Below, piece by piece: positions 8,112 to 16,793 of a DNA stretch of 22,325 bases (the stretch's first letter is position 1; every line of letters begins with the position of its first letter). The DNA lies in contig URKY01000041.1 in the NCBI GenBank assembly GCA_900548465.1, positions 1-22,325 of the forward strand, in the 5' to 3' direction. This DNA is from an uncultured Eubacterium sp. Lineage in GTDB: Bacteria > Bacillota > Clostridia > Lachnospirales > Lachnospiraceae. The translations under genes and the position numbers were made by a program. The notes under the pieces were generated by a model that worked only from the letters and a program-made list of their open reading frames with translations, was not told the DNA's origin and searched no databases.

Positions 8112-9350
8112 CTATCTTTTATCGTTTTTCTTATTATATTCATTTACAAGTTTTGCCTTTGAAGCAATTGATCCTTCTTTTGATGCCATTGCTTCTTTTG
8201 CTTTTCTGATTTTTTCTTCTTTTTCAGATGCTGTCATACCCGAGTTACTTGTCATTGATCTTGTGTTTGTCTGTGAAGCTTCAAGAACCTTTTCCCTGTA
8301 AATGCCTTTTTTTTCTTTACGCTTTTCAGCTTTTTTTGCAGCTTTTTCTTTGTTTGCTTCCACAATATCATTAACATCAACTTTTTTCATATGAATATTA
8401 ATAAATACCTGTTGAAGCATCATAATAAGTGAACCTGCCATCCAGTAAAGTCCAATACCTGCTGATAAAATCCAACACATATATACTGACATTAAAGGCA
8501 TCAGGAAGTTCATAACTTTCATTGAGTTTGCCATTGGATTATCCTGTGCACCTGCTACCTTATTAAGTCTCTGTGATAACTGAACACTTAATAACTGGAA
8601 CAAACCTGCAAGAATAGGAATAATTAAAGCTACTATTAAAGTAATTGTTCCTGCCTTAAACATGTCTCCAGGTGACATTCCAAGGTTAAGTCCAAAGAAA
8701 TTATTAATACTTCTTATATTTTCAGCTGCACCTTTGTCAGCAGCATTCAAAATTGTATCAATTGTAGTACCTTTAGTTAACTTAACAGTTCCACTTGTTC
8801 TTGATGCATATCCTGTCATGGCATCTATACATCCGTTTAATTTATCAGTAGATAAATCTTTAGCAAGTTTATCTAGTCCAAAGAACTGTTTCATATGTGA
8901 TAAATCTAATCCGTAAAGAACTTTTAAATATAAGTCTTTTACAGGTTGAACATATGCAGGTATGTTCATAATTACTCTATACAATGCAAAAAGAATAGGT
9001 ATCTGAATAATAAGCTGTAAACAACTTCCTGTAGGAGATGTTCCATACTTATCATAAACGGCCTTTATTTCTTCCTGCTGTGCCAACTGAGACTGCTGGT
9101 CTTTTCTATTCTGATATTTTTTCTGAATAGCTTGAATTTCAGGAGTCATTACAGAATTAAGTTTCATTGTTTTCTGTTGCTTTATCTGCATAGGAAGCAT
9201 TAACATTCTTACTACAAAAGTAAAAATTATAATACAAAAACCTACGTTATGAATTCCTAAATCGTAAATTCCTTCTAAAATTTTACCTAGAATTAATGCA
9301 AAAGGTCTAAGTATACCACCTGTCTGAGTGGCAATAATAAAATTGTCCAT
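8112..9350 (-). CDS. yidC: Membrane protein insertase YidC (Oxa1/SpoIIIJ family)
   Basis: A 412-residue insertase placing proteins in the cytoplasmic membrane. ATG at 9350 is preferred because GGAGGA lies five bases upstream; the frame extends to 9389 but would then overlap yidD. The first membrane segment is about 33-54 (VGFCIIIFTFVVRMLMLP), with the conserved groove arginine at R48. A charged cytoplasmic hairpin follows (about 55-102), then membrane segments near 108-130, 233-257, 282-300 and 300-320. The tail (about 325-412) is rich in Lys and Glu and probably binds ribosomes. No lipobox cysteine is seen at the N-terminus, unlike Bacillus SpoIIIJ. The region between the second and third segments (about 131-230) is unusually long for a Gram-positive YidC. 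Confidence 0.93.
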   Translation of the reverse strand: MDNFIIATQTGGILRPFALILGKILEGIYDLGIHNVGFCIIIFTFVVRMLMLPMQIKQQKTMKLNSVMTPEIQAIQKKYQNRKDQQSQLAQQEEIKAVYDKYGTSPTGSCLQLIIQIPILFALYRVIMNIPAYVQPVKDLYLKVLYGLDLSHMKQFFGLDKLAKDLSTDKLNGCIDAMTGYASRTSGTVKLTKGTTIDTILNAADKGAAENIRSINNFFGLNLGMSPGDMFKAGTITLIVALIIPILAGLFQLLSVQLSQRLNKVAGAQDNPMANSMKVMNFLMPLMSVYMCWILSAGIGLYWMAGSLIMMLQQVFINIHMKKVDVNDIVEANKEKAAKKAEKRKEKKGIYREKVLEASQTNTRSMTSNSGMTASEKEEKIRKAKEAMASKEGSIASKAKLVNEYNKKNDKR

Positions 9351-9366
9351 TAAATCCTCCTGTAGA

Positions 9367-9621
9367 TTATGGAACAGGATCATATCCACCCTTATGGAAA
9401 TGATTACATCTAAGTATCCTTCTTACAGCAAGATAAGATCCTTTTATTGGTCCATATTTTTGTAAAGCCTCAAGTGCATATTGAGAACATGTAGGTATAA
9501 ATCTACAACTCGGTGTTCTTTTCATAGGGGAAATAAATTTTTTATAGAACTTAATAAGACCTATTAAAACAAAATTTACTGCCTTACCTATATTTTTAAA
9601 AATTAATTTTAATCTTTCCAT
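9367..9621 (-). CDS. yidD: Membrane protein insertion efficiency factor YidD
   Basis: A small basic protein of 84 residues if ATG at 9621 is used. The family core is plain: [26 protein letters not shown] and [23 protein letters not shown], ending in YDPVP. YidD is thought to help YidC insert membrane proteins. The frame is open back to a TTG at 9645 and has another ATG at 9630, but neither has a well-placed ribosome binding site. For 9621 there is a weak AGAGAT. It ends 16 bases before the yidC start and lies after rnpA, the usual order rpmH-rnpA-yidD-yidC. Confidence 0.9.
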   Translation of the reverse strand: MERLKLIFKNIGKAVNFVLIGLIKFYKKFISPMKRTPSCRFIPTCSQYALEALQKYGPIKGSYLAVRRILRCNHFHKGGYDPVP

Positions 9622-9684
9622 AATAAACATCTCTTTTATTCTCAATTATAAGGCTTTGTTTTCCAATTAGTTACAAATTTCATC

Positions 9685-10023
9685 TTACCCTTCTAAGATG
9701 TTCTGAATTTTTCCTAAGTGCATTAAAGCACTTTCTATTGTATTAAATTTTTCGTCCCTGGCAGTAGTTCTTACCACCACGACTATGTCCAAACCACTAT
9801 TGAACATATCTTTATTTAGTCTGTAGCTCTCTCTAACTAAGCGGGTCAGGTGATGTCTTACTACACTATTTCCTACTTTTTTGCTGACTGAAATACCTAA
9901 TCTGTTAATGCTTAAGTTATTTGGTAAAACATACATAACTAAATATTTGTTTGCCTTCGATTTTCCATTTCTATAAACTTTTTGGAAATCAATATTCTTT
10001 TTTAATGAAGTATATTCTTTCAT
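9685..10023 (-). CDS. rnpA: Ribonuclease P protein component
   Basis: A 112-residue basic protein, the protein subunit of RNase P that helps the RNA subunit cut the 5' leader from pre-tRNAs. ATG at 10023 is chosen because GGAG lies six bases upstream and gives the family N-terminus (MKEYTSLKKNIDFQKVYRNG); an upstream in-frame start at 10053 would run into the rpmH-rnpA hairpin. The RLGISVSKKVGNSVVR block (41-56) is typical. The following conserved RNxxKRxxR motif reads RHHLTRLVR here (56-64), so its Asn and Lys are replaced. Co-transcribed with rpmH and yidD. Confidence 0.95.
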   Translation of the reverse strand: MKEYTSLKKNIDFQKVYRNGKSKANKYLVMYVLPNNLSINRLGISVSKKVGNSVVRHHLTRLVRESYRLNKDMFNSGLDIVVVVRTTARDEKFNTIESALMHLGKIQNILEG

Positions 10024-10046
10024 ATAAATCTCCATGAAACAAAGAA

Positions 10047-10067
10047 AGGTCACATCGAATGTGACCT
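10047..10067 (-). terminator. Hairpin between rpmH and rnpA, possible attenuator
   Basis: AGGTCACAT (10047-10055) and ATGTGACCT (10059-10067) are perfect complements with a three-base loop. On the minus strand the stem begins inside the stop codon of rpmH and is followed by TTTCTTTGTTTC. The tail is only moderately U-rich, so partial termination is more likely than full. This would give more rpmH than rnpA transcript. It could instead be an RNase processing site. Confidence 0.6.
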
Positions 10068-10200
10068 AAGCTGATAATTTCTTTCTTCCCTTTGCTCTTC
10101 TACTAGCAAGAACTTTTCTACCGCCTGCTGTGCTCATTCTTTTTCTAAATCCATGAACTTTTGATCTCTGTCTTTTCTTTGGCTGAAATGTCATTTTCAT
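10066..10200 (-). CDS. rpmH: 50S ribosomal protein L34
   Basis: A 44-residue, strongly basic protein, the usual length for L34. The first residues are [18 protein letters not shown], followed by [17 protein letters not shown] and AKGRKKLSA, all diagnostic for L34. AAGGAGGT lies eight bases before the ATG, a near-perfect ribosome binding site. It is the origin-proximal gene of the left arm and faces away from dnaA, as in most bacteria. Its stop codon overlaps the hairpin that precedes rnpA. Confidence 0.97.
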   Translation of the reverse strand: MKMTFQPKKRQRSKVHGFRKRMSTAGGRKVLASRRAKGRKKLSA

Positions 10201-10278
10201 AGTACTGCACCTCCTTTTCTATTCTATAGTAAAACATCATTACAATTACTATTTAAAGATAATCGCAGTCAATTATTG

Positions 10279-10307
10279 ATTAAACCACATTTTTTCAATA
10301 AATTCAA
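10279..10307 (-). promoter_or_regulatory. Candidate rpmH promoter
   Basis: On the minus strand, TTGAAT (10302-10307) lies 17 bases before TTTAAT (10279-10284), which is preceded by TGG (extended -10). A start near 10272 would give a leader of about 72 bases. A TTGACT at 10267-10272 has no good -10 partner. Confidence 0.5.
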
Positions 10308-10400
10308 GTATTTTTTACTATATATAACAATTTTTATAAAATGTATTATTATTTGGTTTACATATTATTTTTTATAATTTACATAAAGTTATCATCGTAA

Positions 10401-10482
10401 TGTTAATAAAATGTTAATAACTTTTGTTTTTTTATGGCTTTTTTAGCCATTTTATCGTGTTTTTCTTTTTTAATGTTAATAA
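10401..10482 (+). repeat. Cluster of variant DnaA boxes, left origin
   Basis: Three exact TGTTAATAA copies. The first two start 11 bases apart, about one helical turn, in the same orientation, as expected for cooperative DnaA binding. The complement TTATTAACA differs from the canonical TTATCCACA only at its fifth and sixth positions. The same 9-mer recurs in the spacer after dnaA. Confidence 0.65.
10434..10450. repeat. Short hairpin between DnaA-box variants
   Basis: ATGGCT (10434-10439) and AGCCAT (10445-10450) flank five T. It is an island of GC pairs in an almost pure AT stretch between box copies 2 and 3. It could block leftward or rightward transcription weakly, or be a structural mark in the origin. 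Confidence 0.4.
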
Positions 10483-10598
10483 CTTTTTTTTACTAATTAA
10501 CATTAATTATATTTTATGTAAATTATTTTACTAATATTTTTTTGATTTATGTAAATTAAAACCTATTTATTTTTCTTCATATTATATATATAACCATA

Positions 10599-10627
10599 TT
10601 GAAAAAGATAACGTTTTGATGTATTAT
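10599..10627 (+). promoter_or_regulatory. dnaA promoter
   Basis: TTGAAA (10599-10604) and TATTAT (10622-10627) are 17 bases apart, each matching consensus at five of six positions. A start near 10634 would give a leader of about 44 bases that can fold a weak hairpin (AAGTGT near 10631 with ACACTT near 10655). Confidence 0.6.
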
Positions 10628-10677
10628 ATTTAAGTGTGGGCTTTTGGCCTTTTTACACTTTTTAGGAGGATTAAATT

Positions 10678-12081
10678 TTGATTGATATAAATGAAAAATG
10701 GCCTGAAATTTTAGATTTTTTAAAAACAGAATATGAGATTCAGGAGGTTGCTTTTCAAACTTTTATTTTGCCATTAAAAGTGCATTCTTTTGATGACAAA
10801 AATATTACTTTAGTTTTTACCGGAGGAAGTGGTATTGGTGGACTTTCATATGTAAACAAACGTTATTATGATTTTATCGTTTTAGCAATATCCATTATTA
10901 CAGGTGAGGAGTATAACGTAAATATATATCTTCCGGGCAATGTAGAAAAATCTTATACCAATACTGAAAATGACACTTCTGAGAATCTTGCTGATATAGA
11001 ATTAGAACAGCGTATAAAAGATGCTAACCTTGACAAGAGATTTACATTTGAATCTTTCGTTGTAGGTAACAATGCAGTTGCCCAGGCTACATCTCTTGCA
11101 GTTGCTGATTCACCGGGTGAAGCCTATAATCCACTTTTTATATACGGTGGTGTTGGTCTTGGTAAAACACATCTTATGCAGTCCATAGGTAACTTTATTT
11201 TAAATAACAACCCGACTGCAAAGGTACTTTACACAACTACAGAGAGTTTTACTAATGAAGTTATTGATTTACTGGGAAGACAGAAAACAAATCAGGATGA
11301 CATTATTGAATTTAGAAAAAAATATAGAAATGTAGATGTTTTATTAATTGATGATATTCAGTTCATTTCAAAAAAAGACAGAACTCAGGAAGAAATTTTC
11401 AATACCATCAATGAACTTTTATTAAAACATAAACAGATTGTTTTTACTTCAGATAGAAAACCAGAAGAAATAGAAGATATTGCCGACAGACTTACAAGTC
11501 GTTTTCAGCAGGGATTAACTGTGGACATACTTAATCCTGACTACGAGACAAGAATGGCAATTCTCAAAAAATACGCTAACACAAAAGGCGTAAAAGTAAC
11601 TGATGATATGGAAGATCCTGAAAACGTTAAGATTATAGAAGCTTTAGATTATATTGCTACTAATTTTGTTTCTAACGTAAGAGAACTTGAGGGATCCCTT
11701 AATAATGTTATTGCTTTTTCCAAAATAAGTAACAAGCCTATATCAAAGGAATTTGCAATAGAAACTTTAAAGGTAGACAACGCTGATAAGAAAATAACCT
11801 GTGAATCTATTATTGATACTGTAGCTGAACATTTTCAGATATCCGTGGCTGACATCTGTTCCCAGAAAAGAAGTTCAGAAATATCTTTTCCTAGACAGAT
11901 ATGTATGTACCTATGTCGTATATACACAGATGAAAAGTTAGAAACCATAGGTAATTATCTTCACAAGAAGAACCATGCCACTATAAGTTATGGATATAAT
12001 GAAATAAAAAAGGCCATAGAAACGGATGCTTCAATTAAAGCTACCATAGATGTATTAAAGAAAAAGATAGATCCTAACTAA
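10678..12081 (+). CDS. dnaA: Chromosomal replication initiator DnaA, altered recognition motif
   Basis: A 467-residue AAA+ initiator that opens the origin. The start is TTG with AGGAGGA seven bases upstream; no ATG lies near. Domain I covers about 1-82, followed by a short linker. Domain III has Walker A GGVGLGKTH (157-165), Walker B LLIDDIQFI (222-230), sensor I FTSDRKP and the arginine-finger region LTSRFQQG (272-279). Domain IV has the basic loop QKRSSEISFPRQ, keeping the arginine that enters the minor groove in E. coli (R399). The signature helix, normally GGRDHTTV, reads HKKNHATI (429-436), so the major-groove Asp is Asn432 and the first Thr is Ala434; the His of E. coli H439 is Tyr438. 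The rest is ordinary, so the protein is surely functional. The altered helix faces an origin with altered boxes. Confidence 0.97.
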   Translation: MIDINEKWPEILDFLKTEYEIQEVAFQTFILPLKVHSFDDKNITLVFTGGSGIGGLSYVNKRYYDFIVLAISIITGEEYNVNIYLPGNVEKSYTNTENDTSENLADIELEQRIKDANLDKRFTFESFVVGNNAVAQATSLAVADSPGEAYNPLFIYGGVGLGKTHLMQSIGNFILNNNPTAKVLYTTTESFTNEVIDLLGRQKTNQDDIIEFRKKYRNVDVLLIDDIQFISKKDRTQEEIFNTINELLLKHKQIVFTSDRKPEEIEDIADRLTSRFQQGLTVDILNPDYETRMAILKKYANTKGVKVTDDMEDPENVKIIEALDYIATNFVSNVRELEGSLNNVIAFSKISNKPISKEFAIETLKVDNADKKITCESIIDTVAEHFQISVADICSQKRSSEISFPRQICMYLCRIYTDEKLETIGNYLHKKNHATISYGYNEIKKAIETDASIKATIDVLKKKIDPN

Positions 12082-12373
12082 TGTTAATAACTTTGTTAAT
12101 TAAAGGGCTTTTTAGGTTAATAACCATGATAATAGCATGTTAAATTTAAGTTAATAATTTTTCTGAAGTTTTTATTAATATAAATTTATACATCACAGAT
12201 TACCCCTTATAAGTTGATAATTTGTTAATTAATAATGTTTTATTAACAAGTTATTATTTGGAAAAACCCTTTATTTATCGAACTTAAAACGTTTTTTTAT
12301 CATATTAACGTTGCTTATTATTATTATTATCTAATATTTATTTATTTATATTTTGAAAAAAGGAGATTTACTT
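12082..12373. other. Right part of the replication origin (oriC), dnaA-dnaN spacer
   Basis: A 292-base AT-rich spacer with a dense set of the same 9-mer. Exact copies: TGTTAATAA at 12082-12090 and the reverse TTATTAACA at 12240-12248. One-mismatch copies: 12094-12102, 12115-12123, 12149-12157, 12223-12231, and in reverse 12172-12180. AGTTGATAA (12212-12220) differs at two positions. Near its right end a TTA-triplet run precedes a region of almost pure AT. Box clusters on both sides of dnaA make this a bipartite origin like that of Bacillus subtilis. No reliable dnaN promoter was found here. Confidence 0.75.
12302..12340 (+). promoter_or_regulatory. Candidate DnaA-trio unwinding element
   Basis: A degenerate box ATATTAACG (12302-12310, seven of nine to the variant box) is followed by TTGC and then five TTA triplets in a row (12315-12329), then AT-rich sequence. 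In Bacillus, the basal unwinding system has the same order: DnaA box, short GC-containing spacer, then triplets whose lower strand reads 3'-(G/A)AT-5'. The orientation of box and triplets also agrees. Simple TTA repeats can occur by chance in AT-rich DNA. Confidence 0.5.
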
Positions 12374-13474
12374 ATGAAATTAGTTTGTAAAAAGTCAGAT
12401 TTAATAACAGGCATTAATATTGTAATGAAAGCAGTTTCTTCAAAAACTACAATGTCAATTTTGGAATGTATCTTAATAGATGCAACAGAAGGAGTTATTA
12501 AGTTTACAGCCAATGACATGGAACTTGGTATAGAAACAACAGTAGAGGGTGAAATAGCTGAAGCAGGAAGCATTGCAATTGATGCAAAAATCTTTTCTGA
12601 AATAGTAAGAAAACTTCCGGATAATGAAGTTATTATAGAAGTTAAGGATGAAACAACTGCTAATATTACATGTGAGAATGCTAAATTTAATATTTTAGTA
12701 AAATCAGCAGAGGATTTCTCGTATCTTCCTATTATAGAAAAGAAAGATAAAATAACTATCTCACAGTTTTCATTAAAGGAAATTATAAGACAAACAATTT
12801 TTGCTATTAATGATGCTGAAAAGAATAAGCTTCTTACAGGTGAACTTTTTGAAGTTACAGGAAATAAACTCAAAGTAGTTGCATTGGATAAATTTAGAAT
12901 AGCTATTAGAAATATAGAATTAAAAGAAGACTTTGGAAACTTTAAGGTATTAGTACCCGGTAAATCTCTTAATGAAATAAGTAAAATACTTACAGGTGGA
13001 GTTGATGATGATGTAAATATTTATTTTACTGATAATCATATACTTTTCGAATTTGATAGCACAATTGTTGTTTCAAGATTAATTGAGGCAAATAATTATT
13101 TTGATACTGATAAGATGATAAGTAATGATTACAAAACAAAGATAGCTATCAATAAGAAAGAAATGGCTGACTGTATTGATAGAGCTACTCTTCTTATAAA
13201 AGACGGAGACAAGAAACCTGTATTTTTGTCAATTAAAGATACAGAACTTGAATTGAATATTAATACATTTATTGGATCAATGGATGAAAGTATTCCTATT
13301 TCAAAAGAAGGTGAAGATATTTTAATAAGCTTTAATCCAAAATTCCTTATAGATATATTAAGAGTTTTAGATGTTGAACAGGTTGAAATGTACTTTAGCA
13401 ATCCTAAAGCACCTTGCTTTATAAGAGATGAAGAAGGAAGTTACATTTATATAGTTTTACCTGTTGTACAGTAA
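12374..13474 (+). CDS. dnaN: DNA polymerase III beta subunit (sliding clamp)
   Basis: A 366-residue clamp that encircles DNA and holds the polymerase and repair proteins. ATG at 12374 is chosen since AGGAG lies about eight bases upstream; an open frame extends to a TTG at 12353 that includes the ribosome binding site itself. Three clamp domains can be traced: MKLVCKKSDLITGINIVMKAV with ILECILIDA; the middle block FAINDAEKNKLLTGELFEVTGNKLKVVALDKFRIAIR, which is conserved in clamps (quoted here by its ends: FAINDAEKN to DKFRIAIR); and the C-terminal end FIRDEEGSYIYIVLPVV. Length is normal. It follows the right origin segment and is the first gene of the dnaN-to-gyrA unit. Confidence 0.96.
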   Translation: MKLVCKKSDLITGINIVMKAVSSKTTMSILECILIDATEGVIKFTANDMELGIETTVEGEIAEAGSIAIDAKIFSEIVRKLPDNEVIIEVKDETTANITCENAKFNILVKSAEDFSYLPIIEKKDKITISQFSLKEIIRQTIFAINDAEKNKLLTGELFEVTGNKLKVVALDKFRIAIRNIELKEDFGNFKVLVPGKSLNEISKILTGGVDDDVNIYFTDNHILFEFDSTIVVSRLIEANNYFDTDKMISNDYKTKIAINKKEMADCIDRATLLIKDGDKKPVFLSIKDTELELNINTFIGSMDESIPISKEGEDILISFNPKFLIDILRVLDVEQVEMYFSNPKAPCFIRDEEGSYIYIVLPVVQ

Positions 13475-13495
13475 AAAGGAGGTTTTCATATTCCA

Positions 13496-13732
13496 TTGGG
13501 AAATATGATTTGGTTAAAATTGGAAAAAATGGTTATAAATATAAAAGATGAATATATAAAATTAGGTCAGGCATTAAAATTAGCCGGGTTAGTTGATTCA
13601 GGTGTAGATGCAAAGTTTGTAGTACAGGATGGATTGGTTAAGGTAAATGGTGAAATTGACACAAGACGTGGCAAGAAACTTTATCCCGGAGATAGTTTTG
13701 AATATAAAGGAACCGTGGTAACTGTAGAATAA
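13496..13732 (+). CDS. yaaA: S4-domain RNA-binding protein YaaA
   Basis: A small protein with an S4 RNA-binding fold: YIKLGQALKLAGLVDSG, VVQDGLVKVNGEIDTRRGKK and LYPGDSFEYKG. It sits between dnaN and recF, the usual place of yaaA in Firmicutes; a role in ribosome assembly has been suggested for the family. The start is uncertain. A perfect AAGGAGG at 13476-13482 is 13 bases before the TTG at 13496. In-frame ATG codons at 13505 and 13529 have only weak sites, though 13529 gives the length usual for the family (67 residues). An in-frame ATT at 13490 has the ideal spacing. Its stop overlaps the recF start by one base. Confidence 0.85.
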   Translation: MGNMIWLKLEKMVINIKDEYIKLGQALKLAGLVDSGVDAKFVVQDGLVKVNGEIDTRRGKKLYPGDSFEYKGTVVTVE

Positions 13733-14829
13733 TGATAGTTAAAAGAATAGAATTAGATAATTTCAGAAATTATGAATTGCTAAAACTTGATTTAGATGGA
13801 AAAACAAACATTTTATATGGAAATAATGCCCAGGGAAAAACAAATATACTGGAATCTGTATATGTTTGCAGTACAACTAAATCCCACAGAACCAATAAAG
13901 ATTCAGAATTAATAAATCTGAATGCAGATGAAAGTCATATAAAGCTGATTTTAGAAAAAAATAAAAGAGAACAGAGAATAGATATTCATTTAAGAAAAAA
14001 TAAAACAAAAGGCATTGCCATAAATGGCATTCCAATAAAAAAGGCAAGTGAATTATTTGGTCTTTTTAATGTTGTTATTTTTTCTCCGGAAGATTTATCA
14101 ATAATAAAAAATGGTCCGGCCGAAAGAAGAAAGTTTATGGATATTGAACTTTGTCAGTTAGATAAAATATACGTTTATAATTTAACTAATTATAACAAAA
14201 TAGTAACTCAGCGAAACAGACTTTTAAAGGATATATATTTTAAGCCTGAACTTGAACAGACATTAGATGTCTGGGATATGCAGCTTGCTGAGTATGGCTC
14301 TAAAATAATAAAAAGAAGAGAAAAGTTTATTGAAGAGATAAATGAGATTATAAAGCCTATTCATTGTAAGCTTACAAGCAAAAAAGAAAATATAAATGTA
14401 GTGTATAGCAAAAACTGCGAAGCAGAAGATTTGTATAACAGACTTTTAGAAAACAGAAAAAAAGATATAAAAGTAAAGTCAACGTCAGTTGGTCCTCACA
14501 AAGACGATATTTTATTTTTTGATTTAAATGATGAAAATAAAAATATTAGAATTTATGGAAGTCAGGGGCAACAAAGAACAGTTGCATTGTCTTTAAAACT
14601 TGCTGAAATAGAACTTGTAAAATCACTTATAAATGATACTCCCGTATTGTTGCTGGATGATGTTTTATCGGAATTGGATTCAACAAGGCAAAATCATTTA
14701 TTAAAAAGCCTTGATGATATACAAACAATTATAACATGTACGGGGTTAGATGATTTTATTGAAAATAGATTTAAAATTAATAAAATATTCCAGGTACAAA
14801 ATGGAAAAGTAGAGGAAAAAACAGTATAA
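13732..14829 (+). CDS. recF: DNA replication and repair protein RecF
   Basis: A 365-residue SMC-like ATPase that helps load RecA at gaps together with RecO and RecR. It has MIVKRIELDNFRNY at the start, Walker A GNNAQGKTN (about 30-38), the family block FSPEDLSIIKNGPAERRKF (about 117-135), the ABC signature GSQGQQRTVALSLKLAE (about 280-296) and Walker B VLLLDDVLSELD (about 304-315). The start overlaps the yaaA stop (TAATG), so translation is coupled. Length is normal. The small yaaB/remB gene that lies between recF and gyrB in Bacillus is absent: only 17 bases separate the two genes here. Confidence 0.96.
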   Translation: MIVKRIELDNFRNYELLKLDLDGKTNILYGNNAQGKTNILESVYVCSTTKSHRTNKDSELINLNADESHIKLILEKNKREQRIDIHLRKNKTKGIAINGIPIKKASELFGLFNVVIFSPEDLSIIKNGPAERRKFMDIELCQLDKIYVYNLTNYNKIVTQRNRLLKDIYFKPELEQTLDVWDMQLAEYGSKIIKRREKFIEEINEIIKPIHCKLTSKKENINVVYSKNCEAEDLYNRLLENRKKDIKVKSTSVGPHKDDILFFDLNDENKNIRIYGSQGQQRTVALSLKLAEIELVKSLINDTPVLLLDDVLSELDSTRQNHLLKSLDDIQTIITCTGLDDFIENRFKINKIFQVQNGKVEEKTV

Positions 14830-14834
14830 ACTGA

Positions 14835-16781
<1,947 letters not shown>

Positions 16782-16793
16782 GAGGTAATTTAA

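Larger units (their letters stand above)
10201..10677. other. Left part of the replication origin (oriC), gene-free spacer
   Basis: A 477-base, very AT-rich spacer between the divergent genes rpmH and dnaA. It holds promoter candidates for both genes, T-rich tracts, a short hairpin and three exact copies of TGTTAATAA in the same orientation, at 10401-10409, 10412-10420 and 10474-10482. A reverse near-copy TAATTAACA lies at 10494-10502. The canonical DnaA box TTATCCACA is not seen here on either strand. Position, base composition and repeats support an origin segment; the box variant is my inference. Confidence 0.8.

Noticed and set aside
9351..9389. N-terminal extension of YidC by 13 residues
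   Set aside because: It would overlap the end of yidD, while GGAGGA fits the ATG at 9350.
10267..10272. TTGACT as -35 of an rpmH promoter
   Set aside because: No acceptable -10 at 16-18 bases; the TTGAAT/TTTAAT pair upstream is better.
12346..12873. Minus-strand open frame of about 175 codons across dnaN
   Set aside because: Runs antisense to a clear dnaN gene, Ser/Ile-rich as expected of a complement, with no family features.
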